Source of the DNA: Desulforapulum autotrophicum HRM2
Lineage (GTDB): Bacteria > Desulfobacterota > Desulfobacteria > Desulfobacterales > Desulfobacteraceae
DNA length: 64,000 bases
Direction: 5' to 3'
NCBI RefSeq assembly: GCF_000020365.1
Contig: NC_012108.1
Location: 3,410,001-3,474,000 of the forward strand
Part shown: piece by piece, positions 26,373-35,275 of the stretch
Position numbering within the stretch: the stretch's first letter is position 1
Layout: the number at the start of each line of letters is the position of its first letter
Notes under the pieces: generated by a model
Told to the model about the DNA's origin: nothing
Databases searched by the model: none
What the model saw: the letters and a program-made list of their open reading frames with translations, nothing else
Made by a program: the position numbers and the translations under genes

Positions 26373-27013
26373 GGATCAACTTTAAACCCCTTTGATTCGA
26401 TCCGTGCAATAACGACAACCGGATCCTCACTGCTTTTTTTCTTGATAAAGAGTTTAACTGCCGACGGCATTTTTTTATTTTCGTTCCAGTCCCACGATTC
26501 AAGCCATTCCACCTTGCCCTTATCCGGCATTTCGGGAAGGTATTCAAAATGGATCTCAACAGCTCCGGAAATAAGCCTGACAAAATCTTCACGTTCAACA
26601 TCCATTGCATCATCAGCACTGGCTTTGACAAATAATAAATTTTTCTCGAAAAGAAAGAGAGACTCCCCCTCCCCGGTCTTTTCTGTCCCCACCCGATACT
26701 TCACATAAACCGGTACAGACCCATTTCCTGGTACAATGGAAAACATGGAGCAAAAAGCCATGGACTTGGCATCTCCCTTAAAATTCATCTGGGATGGGTC
26801 AACAACAGGCACAACAGATATAATCTGGGTATTAACAAGGTCAAGGACAATCCGATACCTCTGGCGGGACTCGACCCCCCTTTCACCTTTTTCCCATGCG
26901 CTCACACCCAGCCTGAAACCACCCATCATGAGCACAATGATGACCGCCATCAAGGTCAAAGAGATAACAACCTCCATGAGGGTGAAACCCTCCTTGCCGG
27001 CCCCAGGGATCAT
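26369..27013 (-). CDS. gspJ: Type II secretion minor pseudopilin GspJ
   Basis: This protein of about 214 residues has a prepilin signal of class III type: GKEGFTLMEVVISLTLMAV, cleaved between G and F. The downstream part has the GspJ-like segment RYRIVLDLVNTQI and WNENKKMPSAVKLFI. The ATG at 27013 overlaps the gspI stop (TGATG), and upstream in-frame codons lie inside gspI, so I reject the longer form. It is expected at the pilus tip with GspI and GspK. Confidence 0.9.
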   Translation of the reverse strand: MIPGAGKEGFTLMEVVISLTLMAVIIVLMMGGFRLGVSAWEKGERGVESRQRYRIVLDLVNTQIISVVPVVDPSQMNFKGDAKSMAFCSMFSIVPGNGSVPVYVKYRVGTEKTGEGESLFLFEKNLLFVKASADDAMDVEREDFVRLISGAVEIHFEYLPEMPDKGKVEWLESWDWNENKKMPSAVKLFIKKKSSEDPVVVIARIESKGFKVDP

Positions 27014-27429
27014 CAGGAGTCGGCCCCGCCCTTTTGGCAATTCTGAACTGTGGATATCCCATAATGCTTTCCACTGCCCCCCGTTGACCAACCCACGTCA
27101 ACGATTATCAAAAACTGCTCTATCAGGCTATCCCCATGGGTTTCAGAATCATTTTTTTTAATGTTGAAATGCCGAATTGATATATTGATCTTAAAGCCAT
27201 TATCTGTTTCTTCCTCCATGTCCGTTTCCACTAGACGCTTTTGAAGAAGAACTGTCTCCATCTTTTCCTTTGCCAGAAGAACAGCCCGCTGATAATCATC
27301 CGAAACCCTGCCGGACTTCAACCCTCCTGAAAAAAGCTGCATGATAACAGTCAGTGATATGACAAGAAGCATAAAAGCGACAAGGGTTTCTATCAGCGTA
27401 AACCCCCTGTTATCGTAAGCTAAATGCAA
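27013..27429 (-). CDS. gspI: Type II secretion minor pseudopilin GspI
   Basis: This 138-residue protein begins with a short basic leader and RGFTLIETLVAFMLLVISL, a standard prepilin signal with Glu+5. The segment LLAKEKMETVLLQ is typical of GspI. It is the first gene of the second gsp block and lies 14 bases after the stop of the unrelated 887-residue membrane-protein gene, so it probably shares that gene's transcript. Confidence 0.88.
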   Translation of the reverse strand: MHLAYDNRGFTLIETLVAFMLLVISLTVIMQLFSGGLKSGRVSDDYQRAVLLAKEKMETVLLQKRLVETDMEEETDNGFKINISIRHFNIKKNDSETHGDSLIEQFLIIVDVGWSTGGSGKHYGISTVQNCQKGGADS

Positions 27430-27443
27430 AGATTAAGATCCTT

Positions 27444-30107
27444 TTAACGATGCTTATACAAACCTTTACGTTCATCCGGAGCGACCTCAATGGCTTTTAA
27501 CTCGAATTTGCGCATTTTATCACGGTCATTCATGCAATAATAGGCTTCCGCCAAGGTATCGTATGCCAGGTCAAGCCATGTATCATTTTCTTTTTCCATT
27601 AGTTTGACAGCCCTTGTGGCATAATCAATTGCAGTTTTTACATCAACGGAAAGCTTTGTCCGGTTGCTTAAAATATGCCAGGCAATCTCATTGAGCATTC
27701 GACCTGACCTGGGAAAATCCTTTTCCATACCCCTGAGGAGTTTGAACGCCCCTGCTGCATCCCCGGCCTTGTTCATCTCATCCACAAGCTTGAGCCCCTC
27801 CTGGTACAGTTTTTCTTTCTGCACCCCATAGGATTCCTGCAGGTAAGGCTCCCTGAGCAGCAGATAAGCAGCCGGGTACTTCCCCTTTTTTTTGCAGGAA
27901 TTGTATAAATTCAGATATAGTTTTGCAATTTTTGTTTCATTTTTCTTCCAGAATGCCGGGTCTTTTTCCTTTGCCGCCAAAAGACGCTCCAGATATTCTC
28001 CGCTCTTTTCCAACTCTCCCTGATTCTCATGGACAATAGCCAGGTTTAACAGGACCGGGCACCGGTCTGGAGCAAGTTCCAATACATGAACACCGTATTT
28101 AAGAACATCCGGCACATTGCCCTGGTTGGCCGCGTCAAAATGAAGTTTCTCAAACCACAGGGCCCGGATGTTCACATTGCCGTAAAATCCGGTATTGATG
28201 TCCAGATTATCCTGAACCTCTCGTACAAGCATGGGATCTGCCAGATATTCTATCTTCTTAAATAACTCCCCATGAAACGCCATAAAGGAATTGGCATCTT
28301 TCAAACGGCCTTTGTTCATCAGCGCATGGGGGATCTGATAGATGCAGCTCACAAGTCTTGATCGAAATTCTTGGGGCAGATTTTCAATCTCCCCGGCGGT
28401 CGTAAGAATCCGGGGCACGGATACCTGCTTTGCGAAATCAGGCTGATACAGATAGAGAAAGGAGCCTGTGTCCACATAAACGGGATACCAGTTTTCTGAA
28501 AACAAAAATTTATTGTTGATATCCGGGGTTGAATACGGGACCAGGGCAATTTCAATGCCGAATTCCGAAAACAGGGAATCAGGATTGTACGACTTATCAA
28601 ATTGAATTCTGTAAAAGGCGTCAAAGACTTCCTTTGTGTGGGGGGCAAAAAAACCGTCAATAAATACCTTTTTTTCAGGAAACCAGCGGTAGAGCAGATA
28701 GCCGCCATTCATAATCGTTGTAAAGATCTTTTTATCAGGAAACTCCGCCATCACCCGGTCAGGGCATTTATCTGAAAAAACGGGAACCCTGCCCGGTCCG
28801 AAAATATGCATTTTCGTTCCCGGAACAATGGTAAACCCCGTGGCAACATCAATATACAATGCCACCAAAAGTATTACGGCTAAAGCCGATGCCCATCCGT
28901 TTTTAACGTGAAGCTTGAGTTCTCCATTTGCAAATGTGATAAACACCAGGGGCAGCGTAACAACAGGAATATATCCGACAAGTCTCAGGTAGCCACATCC
29001 AGCCACCACCACTGCAAAAAAGGGCAGCAAATGGGAGAACCGTATGGGGCGCGAGAAAAACAAAAGAATGACAGAACCGATAAGCCCGACAAAAAGACTT
29101 ACCCACACATAGACCCTCTGGAGCATATCAAAGGGTGAAATAAAATCTCCGGACAGGGGGTTGGGGCCTGTTGTGGAAAAAATAATATTGTTTAATGTGA
29201 CTTTTAGTTTTGTGAAGATACCCGGGGATTTTTGTCCATCCACGGTTTCGCCATTGATCCCGGCGGGATCGGTTTGTAACGGCAACAAAACCGGTTGACG
29301 ATCGACGACGGGATCCAGGTGAAACAGCCGCTGATTTTTTTGAAGATTATAAAAACCTTTAGCCTGGGGGTTCCATATGGAAATCAGGGCAAATGAAAGG
29401 CCCAGTACGATCAGGTATTTTCCAAACAATCCGGCCCTGCCCTTAGATGCTTTGCCTAATCTTAAGACATCGACCCCATGCCCCAGAAAAATCAGGACAA
29501 CGAGCCCGAACCCGAACAGGTAACTTCCATGAATGCACCCCCACAACCCAAGAATCAAGGGAAAAAAATATATCCATTTATCCCTAACTCTGTACTGCAC
29601 CTGCCACCAGAGCCAGAAAACAATCACCGTCAACGGCAGTGCAAAGATGGAATTTCTAAGCTGCTGGTTCTGGTAGGTTCCCACCACAAGCATAAAAAAG
29701 GCAAGCAGGGTCCAGCCGGTAAAACGATAACCTATGATGGCAGACAAAAGAAAACATGATCCGCATACAAGCCCCACCCGAAAAAGCTGGAGGCCCACAT
29801 CGCCCCCCAGCAGATGGACCAAGTAGAGAAGCACATTCCCTAACCAGGAATAGCGCAAGTCATTAACCACAGTGTTCGTCGGACTGAAATAAAAATCAGT
29901 ATAATCCGGCCACCCCAGATTGGACAGAATACTCTTGCCGAGCTGCATATGCCACCAGATATCCGAGCTGTATATTTTCGAAAAACAAACCGGGAACATA
30001 AATAGAAGCAGAATCAGCCAGAAAAAGGCTGATTGGTGACGCTGAACGACTTGATTGGTCGCCAAAACAGGAGGATATTCTTGAATCTTTTCAAAAAAAT
30101 GTTTCAT
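27444..30107 (-). CDS. Polytopic membrane protein with C-terminal TPR-like region
   Basis: The first 430 residues contain about ten membrane spans (FFWLILLLFMFPV, VYVWVSLFVGLIGSVILLFF, ASALAVILLVALYIDVA) with DIWWHMQLGKSIL in the first loop, as in the large uncharacterised GT39/PMT-like membrane proteins. The soluble C-terminal half contains helical repeats (VPDVLKYGVHVLELAPDRC, LLNLAIVHENQGELEKSGEY, DLAYDTLAEAYYCMNDRDK) of TPR type. I chose the ATG at 30107; a TTG 15 codons upstream is possible. It sits inside the split gsp locus and is not a known gsp gene. Confidence 0.72.
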   Translation of the reverse strand: MKHFFEKIQEYPPVLATNQVVQRHQSAFFWLILLLFMFPVCFSKIYSSDIWWHMQLGKSILSNLGWPDYTDFYFSPTNTVVNDLRYSWLGNVLLYLVHLLGGDVGLQLFRVGLVCGSCFLLSAIIGYRFTGWTLLAFFMLVVGTYQNQQLRNSIFALPLTVIVFWLWWQVQYRVRDKWIYFFPLILGLWGCIHGSYLFGFGLVVLIFLGHGVDVLRLGKASKGRAGLFGKYLIVLGLSFALISIWNPQAKGFYNLQKNQRLFHLDPVVDRQPVLLPLQTDPAGINGETVDGQKSPGIFTKLKVTLNNIIFSTTGPNPLSGDFISPFDMLQRVYVWVSLFVGLIGSVILLFFSRPIRFSHLLPFFAVVVAGCGYLRLVGYIPVVTLPLVFITFANGELKLHVKNGWASALAVILLVALYIDVATGFTIVPGTKMHIFGPGRVPVFSDKCPDRVMAEFPDKKIFTTIMNGGYLLYRWFPEKKVFIDGFFAPHTKEVFDAFYRIQFDKSYNPDSLFSEFGIEIALVPYSTPDINNKFLFSENWYPVYVDTGSFLYLYQPDFAKQVSVPRILTTAGEIENLPQEFRSRLVSCIYQIPHALMNKGRLKDANSFMAFHGELFKKIEYLADPMLVREVQDNLDINTGFYGNVNIRALWFEKLHFDAANQGNVPDVLKYGVHVLELAPDRCPVLLNLAIVHENQGELEKSGEYLERLLAAKEKDPAFWKKNETKIAKLYLNLYNSCKKKGKYPAAYLLLREPYLQESYGVQKEKLYQEGLKLVDEMNKAGDAAGAFKLLRGMEKDFPRSGRMLNEIAWHILSNRTKLSVDVKTAIDYATRAVKLMEKENDTWLDLAYDTLAEAYYCMNDRDKMRKFELKAIEVAPDERKGLYKHR

Positions 30108-30159
30108 CAATTCAATACACCCACATAGGTATGGTGATCTCCTGTTAAACAACCGACGC

Positions 30160-30509
30160 TTAAAACTTCCACTCTACCCTATAATAACGCTCTACCTTAT
30201 CCAGATCAAGGCTGTGTTCAAAACCCTTTGCACCCATTTTATGCAAATTTATCAACCATGCCGAAGATTTCTCCAGGTAGTTCCACTGCCATATATTCCT
30301 GTAACGGCCAAAGCAACTCTCCTCCATTTTGTGGAAAGTCCAAAAGCAAGCCATTTTATATACAACAAATTGCAAAGACCTGAAAGGGATAACACAGTTA
30401 AATAGATATTTGTGTAACGGCCCCCGAACGACACCCCTGTTGCAATACCCCCCACCACCAGAATTATGGTAAAAAGGTACAGCAGCTCTTTTCCCCCGGT
30501 GTTTTTCAT
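30160..30509 (-). pseudogene. Small membrane protein, probably frameshifted
   Basis: The frame from the ATG at 30509 gives 85 residues with two membrane spans (LLYLFTIILVVGGIATGVSF and NIYLTVLSLSGLCNLLYI) and then stops. A second frame, open from about 30375 to 30160, carries a protein-like charged C-terminus (WQWNYLEKSSAWLINLHK, then a segment ending RYYRVEWKF). A single-base indel between about 30260 and 30370 would join them into a protein of about 115 residues. It lies 4 bases after the flippase-like gene. It could instead be a genuine 85-residue protein, or the fault could be a sequencing error. Confidence 0.4.
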
Positions 30510-30513
30510 TATT

Positions 30514-31593
30514 TTATAACCTTTTTATATTCTTAACCATTTTTCGAAAATTAACACCTGAAAAAAAGACAGATAAAGCCCCAATCAGGATCGCGGGAAA
30601 AATTTGAACAGCATGATTGATCAGAATAAAACCTGCGGCATTTTCCGGAGGAACGGCAAAAAGGGACAATGCAAAAATGCCACCCGCTTCCCACAGCCCC
30701 CAGTATCCCGGTACCGAAGGAAGAACAATAAAAAAACAGACAATGACCATGACTGCCGTATACTGCAAAAAAGTAAGATCAATGCCTGGGCAGCCACAGG
30801 AGACCAGATACCAGGAAAAAGCCTGAAGCCCCCAGATTAAAAAAGAGAGCACCAGGGTAATAAAAATTCGAGGAGGATGTTTTACAAGTGCAAATCCGGA
30901 TGCGATGTTATTTATCAGCAGTTCCAGTGGAGCAGAAACCTTTTTTTGAATTTTACGCTTAATAGTATCCCCAACAAAAAAGAACAGCCCCGGAAGGCCA
31001 TTGACCATATCGATGATTATTTTTTTGGACCGGTTCCAACTGACAATAACAATACCGGTCAAAAGCAGCAAGCCAAGCTGTATGATGCCTGAGAAAATTG
31101 AAATCAGGGTAGTGCGGTTCAATAAATACCCTTCAAAGGAAGACTCAAGTGTGGAATCAATTTTCAGTGTAGAAAAAACTAAGGCCAAAAGGGTAATCAA
31201 TGCAAAAAGGTCCAAAAACCGTTCTGCTGCAACGGTTGTAAGTCCTGCGGTGTAAGGGATATTGTTCTTTTGATGGAGGATGGCAGGTCGTACAAATTCC
31301 CCAACTCTTCCCGGCAATATACCGTTCACCATAAAGCCAATCATCAATGGATGAAAGGCATCAATCAGGCTTATCCTGCAGACAGGTTGAAGGATAATCT
31401 GCCAGCGGACCGCCCTTAAAAAAAGGCATACTAACACAACAATAACGGCTGGAATCACCCAAAAGTAATTGATGGAAGTAACATACTCAACCATTTCATT
31501 TATGGGAACATTCAGGAAAGACAGATAGATTGCCCCCCCTGAAAGTAGTATCCCCACAGCCAGAGAGAGGATCATTTTTTTATTCATCTTCAA
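30514..31593 (-). CDS. Lysylphosphatidylglycerol synthase TM-region / flippase-like membrane protein (UPF0104, YbhN/AglD type)
   Basis: This 359-residue protein has about eight membrane spans. The signature AVRWQIILQP near residue 60 and GRVGEFVRPAIL near residue 103, followed by AAERFLDLFALI, and the late segment LPSVPGYWGLWEAGGIFAL, are the conserved features of the LPG_synthase_TM family. Members move or modify lipids, or act in lipid-linked sugar pathways; the substrate here is unknown. It is the first intact gene downstream of the degraded stretch within the gsp locus. Confidence 0.88.
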   Translation of the reverse strand: MKMNKKMILSLAVGILLSGGAIYLSFLNVPINEMVEYVTSINYFWVIPAVIVVLVCLFLRAVRWQIILQPVCRISLIDAFHPLMIGFMVNGILPGRVGEFVRPAILHQKNNIPYTAGLTTVAAERFLDLFALITLLALVFSTLKIDSTLESSFEGYLLNRTTLISIFSGIIQLGLLLLTGIVIVSWNRSKKIIIDMVNGLPGLFFFVGDTIKRKIQKKVSAPLELLINNIASGFALVKHPPRIFITLVLSFLIWGLQAFSWYLVSCGCPGIDLTFLQYTAVMVIVCFFIVLPSVPGYWGLWEAGGIFALSLFAVPPENAAGFILINHAVQIFPAILIGALSVFFSGVNFRKMVKNIKRL

Positions 31594-31636
31594 TCTTCGC
31601 CCTTGGCAATCGGGTCATTTTTTTTCAAGATCATCG

Positions 31637-31909
31637 CTACAGGAGTCTCCCAATGAAACACCCTGCAACAAAACGGCTTGGAAGGTCGTTTTCTGCAGCA
31701 AGCAATCTTGTAAGTGCCATGGTTCCGGTATAGGTGTCAACCAAAGGTTCCACGCCAAGACCCGGCACTCATTCCCAAGGTCAGTGTTACGGTAGACGAC
31801 AAGGCCGCCAAACCCGGATATCATCCTCGATCAGTGGATATTTTCCCACAAGCTCAACCTGCTCGTCAAGCCTCTTTATATCGAGATAATGCTCTACAAG
31901 CGTAATACT
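31637..31909 (-). pseudogene. Decayed gene remnant, family not recognised
   Basis: On the minus strand, one frame reads VEHYLDIKRLDEQVELVGK and on to EDDIRVWRP (31897 to about 31806), then three stop codons occur within about 20 bases. The same frame resumes as VPGLGVEPLVDTYTG, then ALTRLLAAEND and FVAGCFIGRLL, and stops at 31637. Across the damaged stretch another frame reads GGLVVYRNTDLGNE, so compensating indels are likely. The 5' end breaks off at an 18-base sequence (31907-31924) that recurs at 40186. I read it as the tail of a former gene. I do not recognise the family. Confidence 0.5.
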
Positions 31910-31924
31910 CGATTATCAAGTTTT
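31907..31924 (+). repeat. 18-base repeat, copy 1
   Basis: The sequence ACTCGATTATCAAGTTTT occurs here at the broken 5' edge of a decayed gene and again, identical, at 40186-40203. CTCGATTATCAAG is a near-palindrome. Confidence 0.7.
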
Positions 31925-32925
31925 GGCCTTGATCATCGTTTCTGTCACTGACTATGCCCGACCCCGAGCTGGCCTGCCGGGCAGGTCAATATTGCTTAGT
32001 AAAAACTCAAATATCTCTTGGCTTGGTTTCGAAAAATCTTTCGGTCGGAGTGGTCCAGTCTCTACGCTTTATAAAATCGGAGTTGTCCAAGAAAGGTGCG
32101 CTTTTGAGTAAAGGACGTGGAGCCACCGGTAAGCCGCATGGAGCAAAAGCAAGATGCGCTCATGCTATGAAACGTCAAAAAAGAAGGAACTATGTTGGCC
32201 AAGAAGCCTATCGTCAGGAGCTCTGCCCCTTTAGGGACGAGCAGTTCACCCTTCAAGCACATCTTAATTTTTCCAAAAAAAAGCAACCCTATTCAAAATA
32301 TTATGCTTGATAACAGTCCAGGTTGTTTTGCTTTGATGCGGCGAACAATAGATAAAGCTCCGCTCGGTGAGTTACATCGTGCAACTAACTTCTTTAAATA
32401 GACCTTAAATAAACCTTTTTTAAAATTACATCCATAATCATTTCACCTCTATTGTCTTTCAGGAGATCACGAATAGAGGATTATACTCGAGCCAAATCCA
32501 AAAGACAAATCCAAATCAAAGGATAAATATCAGCCAAACAGACCAAGAAAAGATGAGAGCGGTCTCAATAATCGATGGAAACGTAATCAGATCAAATGAT
32601 GGTATTTTTACTAATAATTTAAGATAGGCTAAAGGACCTGATTTTGATCAAAACAATCGTTGAAAATTCGATAGTTTAATCGTTTTAGAGAACCTATCAT
32701 ATTAATATGATAGTAAAAAGACACTCCCCCCCTGTTTTTATGGACACGGAAAAGAATGAATACGTCCTTTGCGAAAGGAATTTATGCGCAGTCCATAATT
32801 CAATGAGTTATGAGTATACCCTATGTTATATTGACTATATTGATTCATAACACCATAGATTATTGTGTCCGTACTCACATCAAGGCGGTCATCTGATTTT
32901 ACAATATTTTCTGCTTCATTATAAT
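31925..32925. other. About 1 kb with no supportable gene, inside the split gsp locus
   Basis: No frame here gives a convincing protein. The longest open frames (118 residues plus-strand at 31954-32310; 74 residues minus-strand at 32062-32286) overlap, lack family features and look like chance or decay. A 69-codon plus-strand frame at 32192 has a fair ribosome binding site (GAAGGA) but no recognisable product. From 32400 to 32900 the sequence is AT-rich with many stops. I interpret the stretch as eroded former coding or mobile DNA; no terminal repeats or transposase motifs were seen. Confidence 0.5.
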
Positions 32926-33012
32926 CGGCACGGCCGGAGCGGGGTATCTGCTCTGGCCACAACGAATGATGAAACGCCTCTGTTCGCAATATTTTGGTGA
33001 ATGTTTCATATA
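32926..33012 (-). repeat. Dispersed palindromic repeat, copy B (next to gspH)
   Basis: This is the reverse-orientation copy of the element at 3027-3114, with the same 30-base core (32955-32984). The first stem is shortened here (ATGAAAC / GTTTCAT), and the second retains GGCC / GGCC. It lies 20 bases after the gspH stop codon, at the junction between gspE-F-G-H and the foreign block. Confidence 0.85.
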
Positions 33013-33032
33013 AACCGGCACGATTATCGTTA

Positions 33033-33575
33033 TCATTGGATTATTTGAGCACTCCCCGTAATAAAATCAATCGCTATTATAAATTCTCTATCCCTGGCGT
33101 TCGTCAGATGAATCTCACCGCCGCTGCTATTGCCGACCGGTGAAAAAAGAAGCTCAAAGGCCCCGGATGTAACCTGGGTATCATCCTTCACACACGCTTT
33201 TATAAAAACGCCTTCAGGAAAGGATAACGCCTTGTCCTCAACCCATTCCATCTTTTTTTTCTGGAAAGCAAACCGTGGTTCTGTCGGGTCAGAACCGTCT
33301 TTCCCTTCAGGGTCAAAAACAGCTTCCTGAAAAGCCAAGACCGTAATTAGCTGAACATCCAGATCAACCACAACCTTCATCAATTGCTTTTTGTAAAAGG
33401 CCGATTCCCTTGCATAGTTGAGAAAGGCAACCGTCTCCCTGGCCGACGTCTTGAGGGTCACACTGCCCAGGGAATTAAAGATCCGTGGCACTCCAAGGCC
33501 AGTAACAAGGGCCACAATCACCATCACAACCATCAACTCAATGAGGGTGAATCCCTGATGCCTACTCCTGACCAA
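33033..33575 (-). CDS. gspH: Type II secretion minor pseudopilin GspH
   Basis: This 180-residue protein begins with SRHQGFTLIELMVVMVIVALV, a prepilin signal with Glu+5. Near residue 45 it has ETVAFLNYARESAFYKK, the GspH/FimT-type segment. It overlaps gspG by 14 bases. The start is probably the TTG at 33575, with no good ribosome binding site, so translational coupling to gspG is likely. The gsp gene order breaks right after it. Confidence 0.87.
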   Translation of the reverse strand: MVRSRHQGFTLIELMVVMVIVALVTGLGVPRIFNSLGSVTLKTSARETVAFLNYARESAFYKKQLMKVVVDLDVQLITVLAFQEAVFDPEGKDGSDPTEPRFAFQKKKMEWVEDKALSFPEGVFIKACVKDDTQVTSGAFELLFSPVGNSSGGEIHLTNARDREFIIAIDFITGSAQIIQ

Positions 33576-34002
33576 CAGCAGCCCAGCTCACAATGTCCAT
33601 GTCTTCACCTTCCCCGCCATCAACACCGTCTGCACCAAAGGAGACAATCTCGTATTCCCCGTGTTCCGATGGAGATTCATAGCGGTAGGCGTTACCCCAG
33701 GGGTCCAGGGGCACCTCCTTTGGAAGATAGGGGCCATCCCAGTTTTCCACTCCATCAGGTTTAACTCTGAGTCCCTGCAGCCCAATATCGGTGGTGGGGT
33801 ATTTCCCCACATCAAGCCGGTATATGTCAAGGGTCGTCTCAAAAAGAGATATCTGGGCCTTTGCTGATTTCTGTTTTGATTTTCCTACCTTTCCAAACAT
33901 CTTAGGTCCCACAAGCCCTGCAAGCAAGCCAATGATAACCATAACGATCAACAGCTCAATCAAAGTAAAGCCTCGTTCCCTATTTTCAGATTTTAGTTTC
34001 AT
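33562..34002 (-). CDS. gspG: Type II secretion major pseudopilin GspG
   Basis: This 146-residue protein has the prepilin signal GFTLIELLIVMVIIGLLAGLV. The canonical GspG C-terminal motifs follow: LDIYRLDVGKYPTTDIGLQG, then WDGPYLPKEVPLDPWGNAY and a final region with FGADGVDGGEGEDMDI, which matches the calcium-binding loop of major pseudopilins. It is the main subunit of the periplasmic pseudopilus and would be cleaved by the prepilin peptidase at 49896. Confidence 0.97.
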   Translation of the reverse strand: MKLKSENRERGFTLIELLIVMVIIGLLAGLVGPKMFGKVGKSKQKSAKAQISLFETTLDIYRLDVGKYPTTDIGLQGLRVKPDGVENWDGPYLPKEVPLDPWGNAYRYESPSEHGEYEIVSFGADGVDGGEGEDMDIVSWAAVGQE

Positions 34003-34044
34003 TTTAGTCCTTTAAAAAAATTCAAATTACACGGAATCACAATC

Positions 34045-35274
34045 CTACAACGGCATGTCGTTCATGCTAAAAATTGCCATGAGCATTGAAACCACAATAA
34101 ATCCAACAACAACACCCATGAGCAAAATCATTGCAGGCTCCATCAAGCTTGTCACCCGTTTGACAAGGTTCTTAACAACCTTTTCATAGTTATCCGCAAT
34201 CCGCAGCAGCATGTCAGAGAGCTTACCTGTCTCTTCACCCACCTTTATCATCTGTATGGCCAGGGAAGGGAAAATCCCTGCTGCACCAAGGGAAATGGAT
34301 AATTTTTCCCCCTCTTTTACCCTGTCAAATATATCGTTCATGGCATCGGCAATCATTTTGTTACTAACGGTATCCCGGACAAGGAGCAGGGCATCCAGGA
34401 TGGGAACCCCACTGTTTGATAGTGTTCCCAGGGTCCTTGAAATCCTTCCCACCTCTATTTTCTTTACCAGATCACCCACCACGGGCGTTTTTACCTTTAA
34501 CACATCAAGCTTGAGCCGAATACCGGGTCGTTTTAAAACTCGGTTAAAGACAAAGCCCAAGATAAAGAGAGCAATTAACATGGCCCACCAGTAGTGCCTG
34601 AAATAATCGCTGGAAACCAGCAGCATCTTTGTTGACAAGGGAATTGCATTGCCCATATCTGCAAACATGATGGCAAACTTGGGGATGACAAAGGTCATGA
34701 GAACAATGATGGAAAGTCCACCCACCCCAAGAAGGAAAAGAGGATAAACAAGGGCCGATTTGATGTAGTCTGTCAGCTCCTGGGAGGTTTCAAGAAAAAT
34801 ACCAAGGCGCTCCAATACCATTTCAAGAATCCCACCAACTTCTCCTGCCTTTACCATATTGACGTAAAATTTTGAAAAGACTTCGGGATACCGGCCCATG
34901 GCTTCACTCAAATCACTGCCGCCCTCGATTAACTTGAGAATGTCCTTGACAATCAATTTGAACTTTGGATTTTCAGATGACTCAACAAGAATTTTCAATG
35001 ACCGATCCACGGGCAGCCCTGCTTCGAGCAGGGCGGTAAGATCCTGGGTGAACAGCATCACATCCTTGGTTGATACCCGATGAAACAGGGAAGCCACGTC
35101 AAGATTCATAAAGGAATGTTTTTGGGCTGTCTTTCTGCCGGACTCAGAGATACGAATGGGGATAAGACCTGTCTTCTGGAGGGTAGAGACCACCTCTCCT
35201 TCGCTGTCAGCCTCCATGGCAGCGGTCATAATCTTACCCGAAGAATCCGATGCCTTGTAGGAATAGAGCGTCAA
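34045..35274 (-). CDS. gspF: Type II secretion inner-membrane platform protein GspF
   Basis: This 409-residue protein has two repeated GspF domains (DVMLFTQDLTALLEAGLPVDRSL near residue 70 and KIEVGRISRTLGTLSNSGVP near residue 265). Three membrane segments and the C-terminal ANLVKRVTSLMEPAMILLMGVVVGF-like stretch are also present. It is the polytopic platform protein that contacts the ATPase GspE. It starts one base after gspE stops and is followed by gspG after about 40 bases. Confidence 0.96.
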   Translation of the reverse strand: MTLYSYKASDSSGKIMTAAMEADSEGEVVSTLQKTGLIPIRISESGRKTAQKHSFMNLDVASLFHRVSTKDVMLFTQDLTALLEAGLPVDRSLKILVESSENPKFKLIVKDILKLIEGGSDLSEAMGRYPEVFSKFYVNMVKAGEVGGILEMVLERLGIFLETSQELTDYIKSALVYPLFLLGVGGLSIIVLMTFVIPKFAIMFADMGNAIPLSTKMLLVSSDYFRHYWWAMLIALFILGFVFNRVLKRPGIRLKLDVLKVKTPVVGDLVKKIEVGRISRTLGTLSNSGVPILDALLLVRDTVSNKMIADAMNDIFDRVKEGEKLSISLGAAGIFPSLAIQMIKVGEETGKLSDMLLRIADNYEKVVKNLVKRVTSLMEPAMILLMGVVVGFIVVSMLMAIFSMNDMPL

Positions 35275-35275
35275 A

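Noticed and set aside
31925-32925. Insertion sequence or transposase remnant
   Set aside because: No transposase motif, DDE triad, or terminal inverted repeat could be seen; only eroded frames.
32738-32989. 83-codon minus-strand open frame over repeat copy B
   Set aside because: Its first 20 residues match the chance reading of the other repeat copy; it is the repeat, not a gene.
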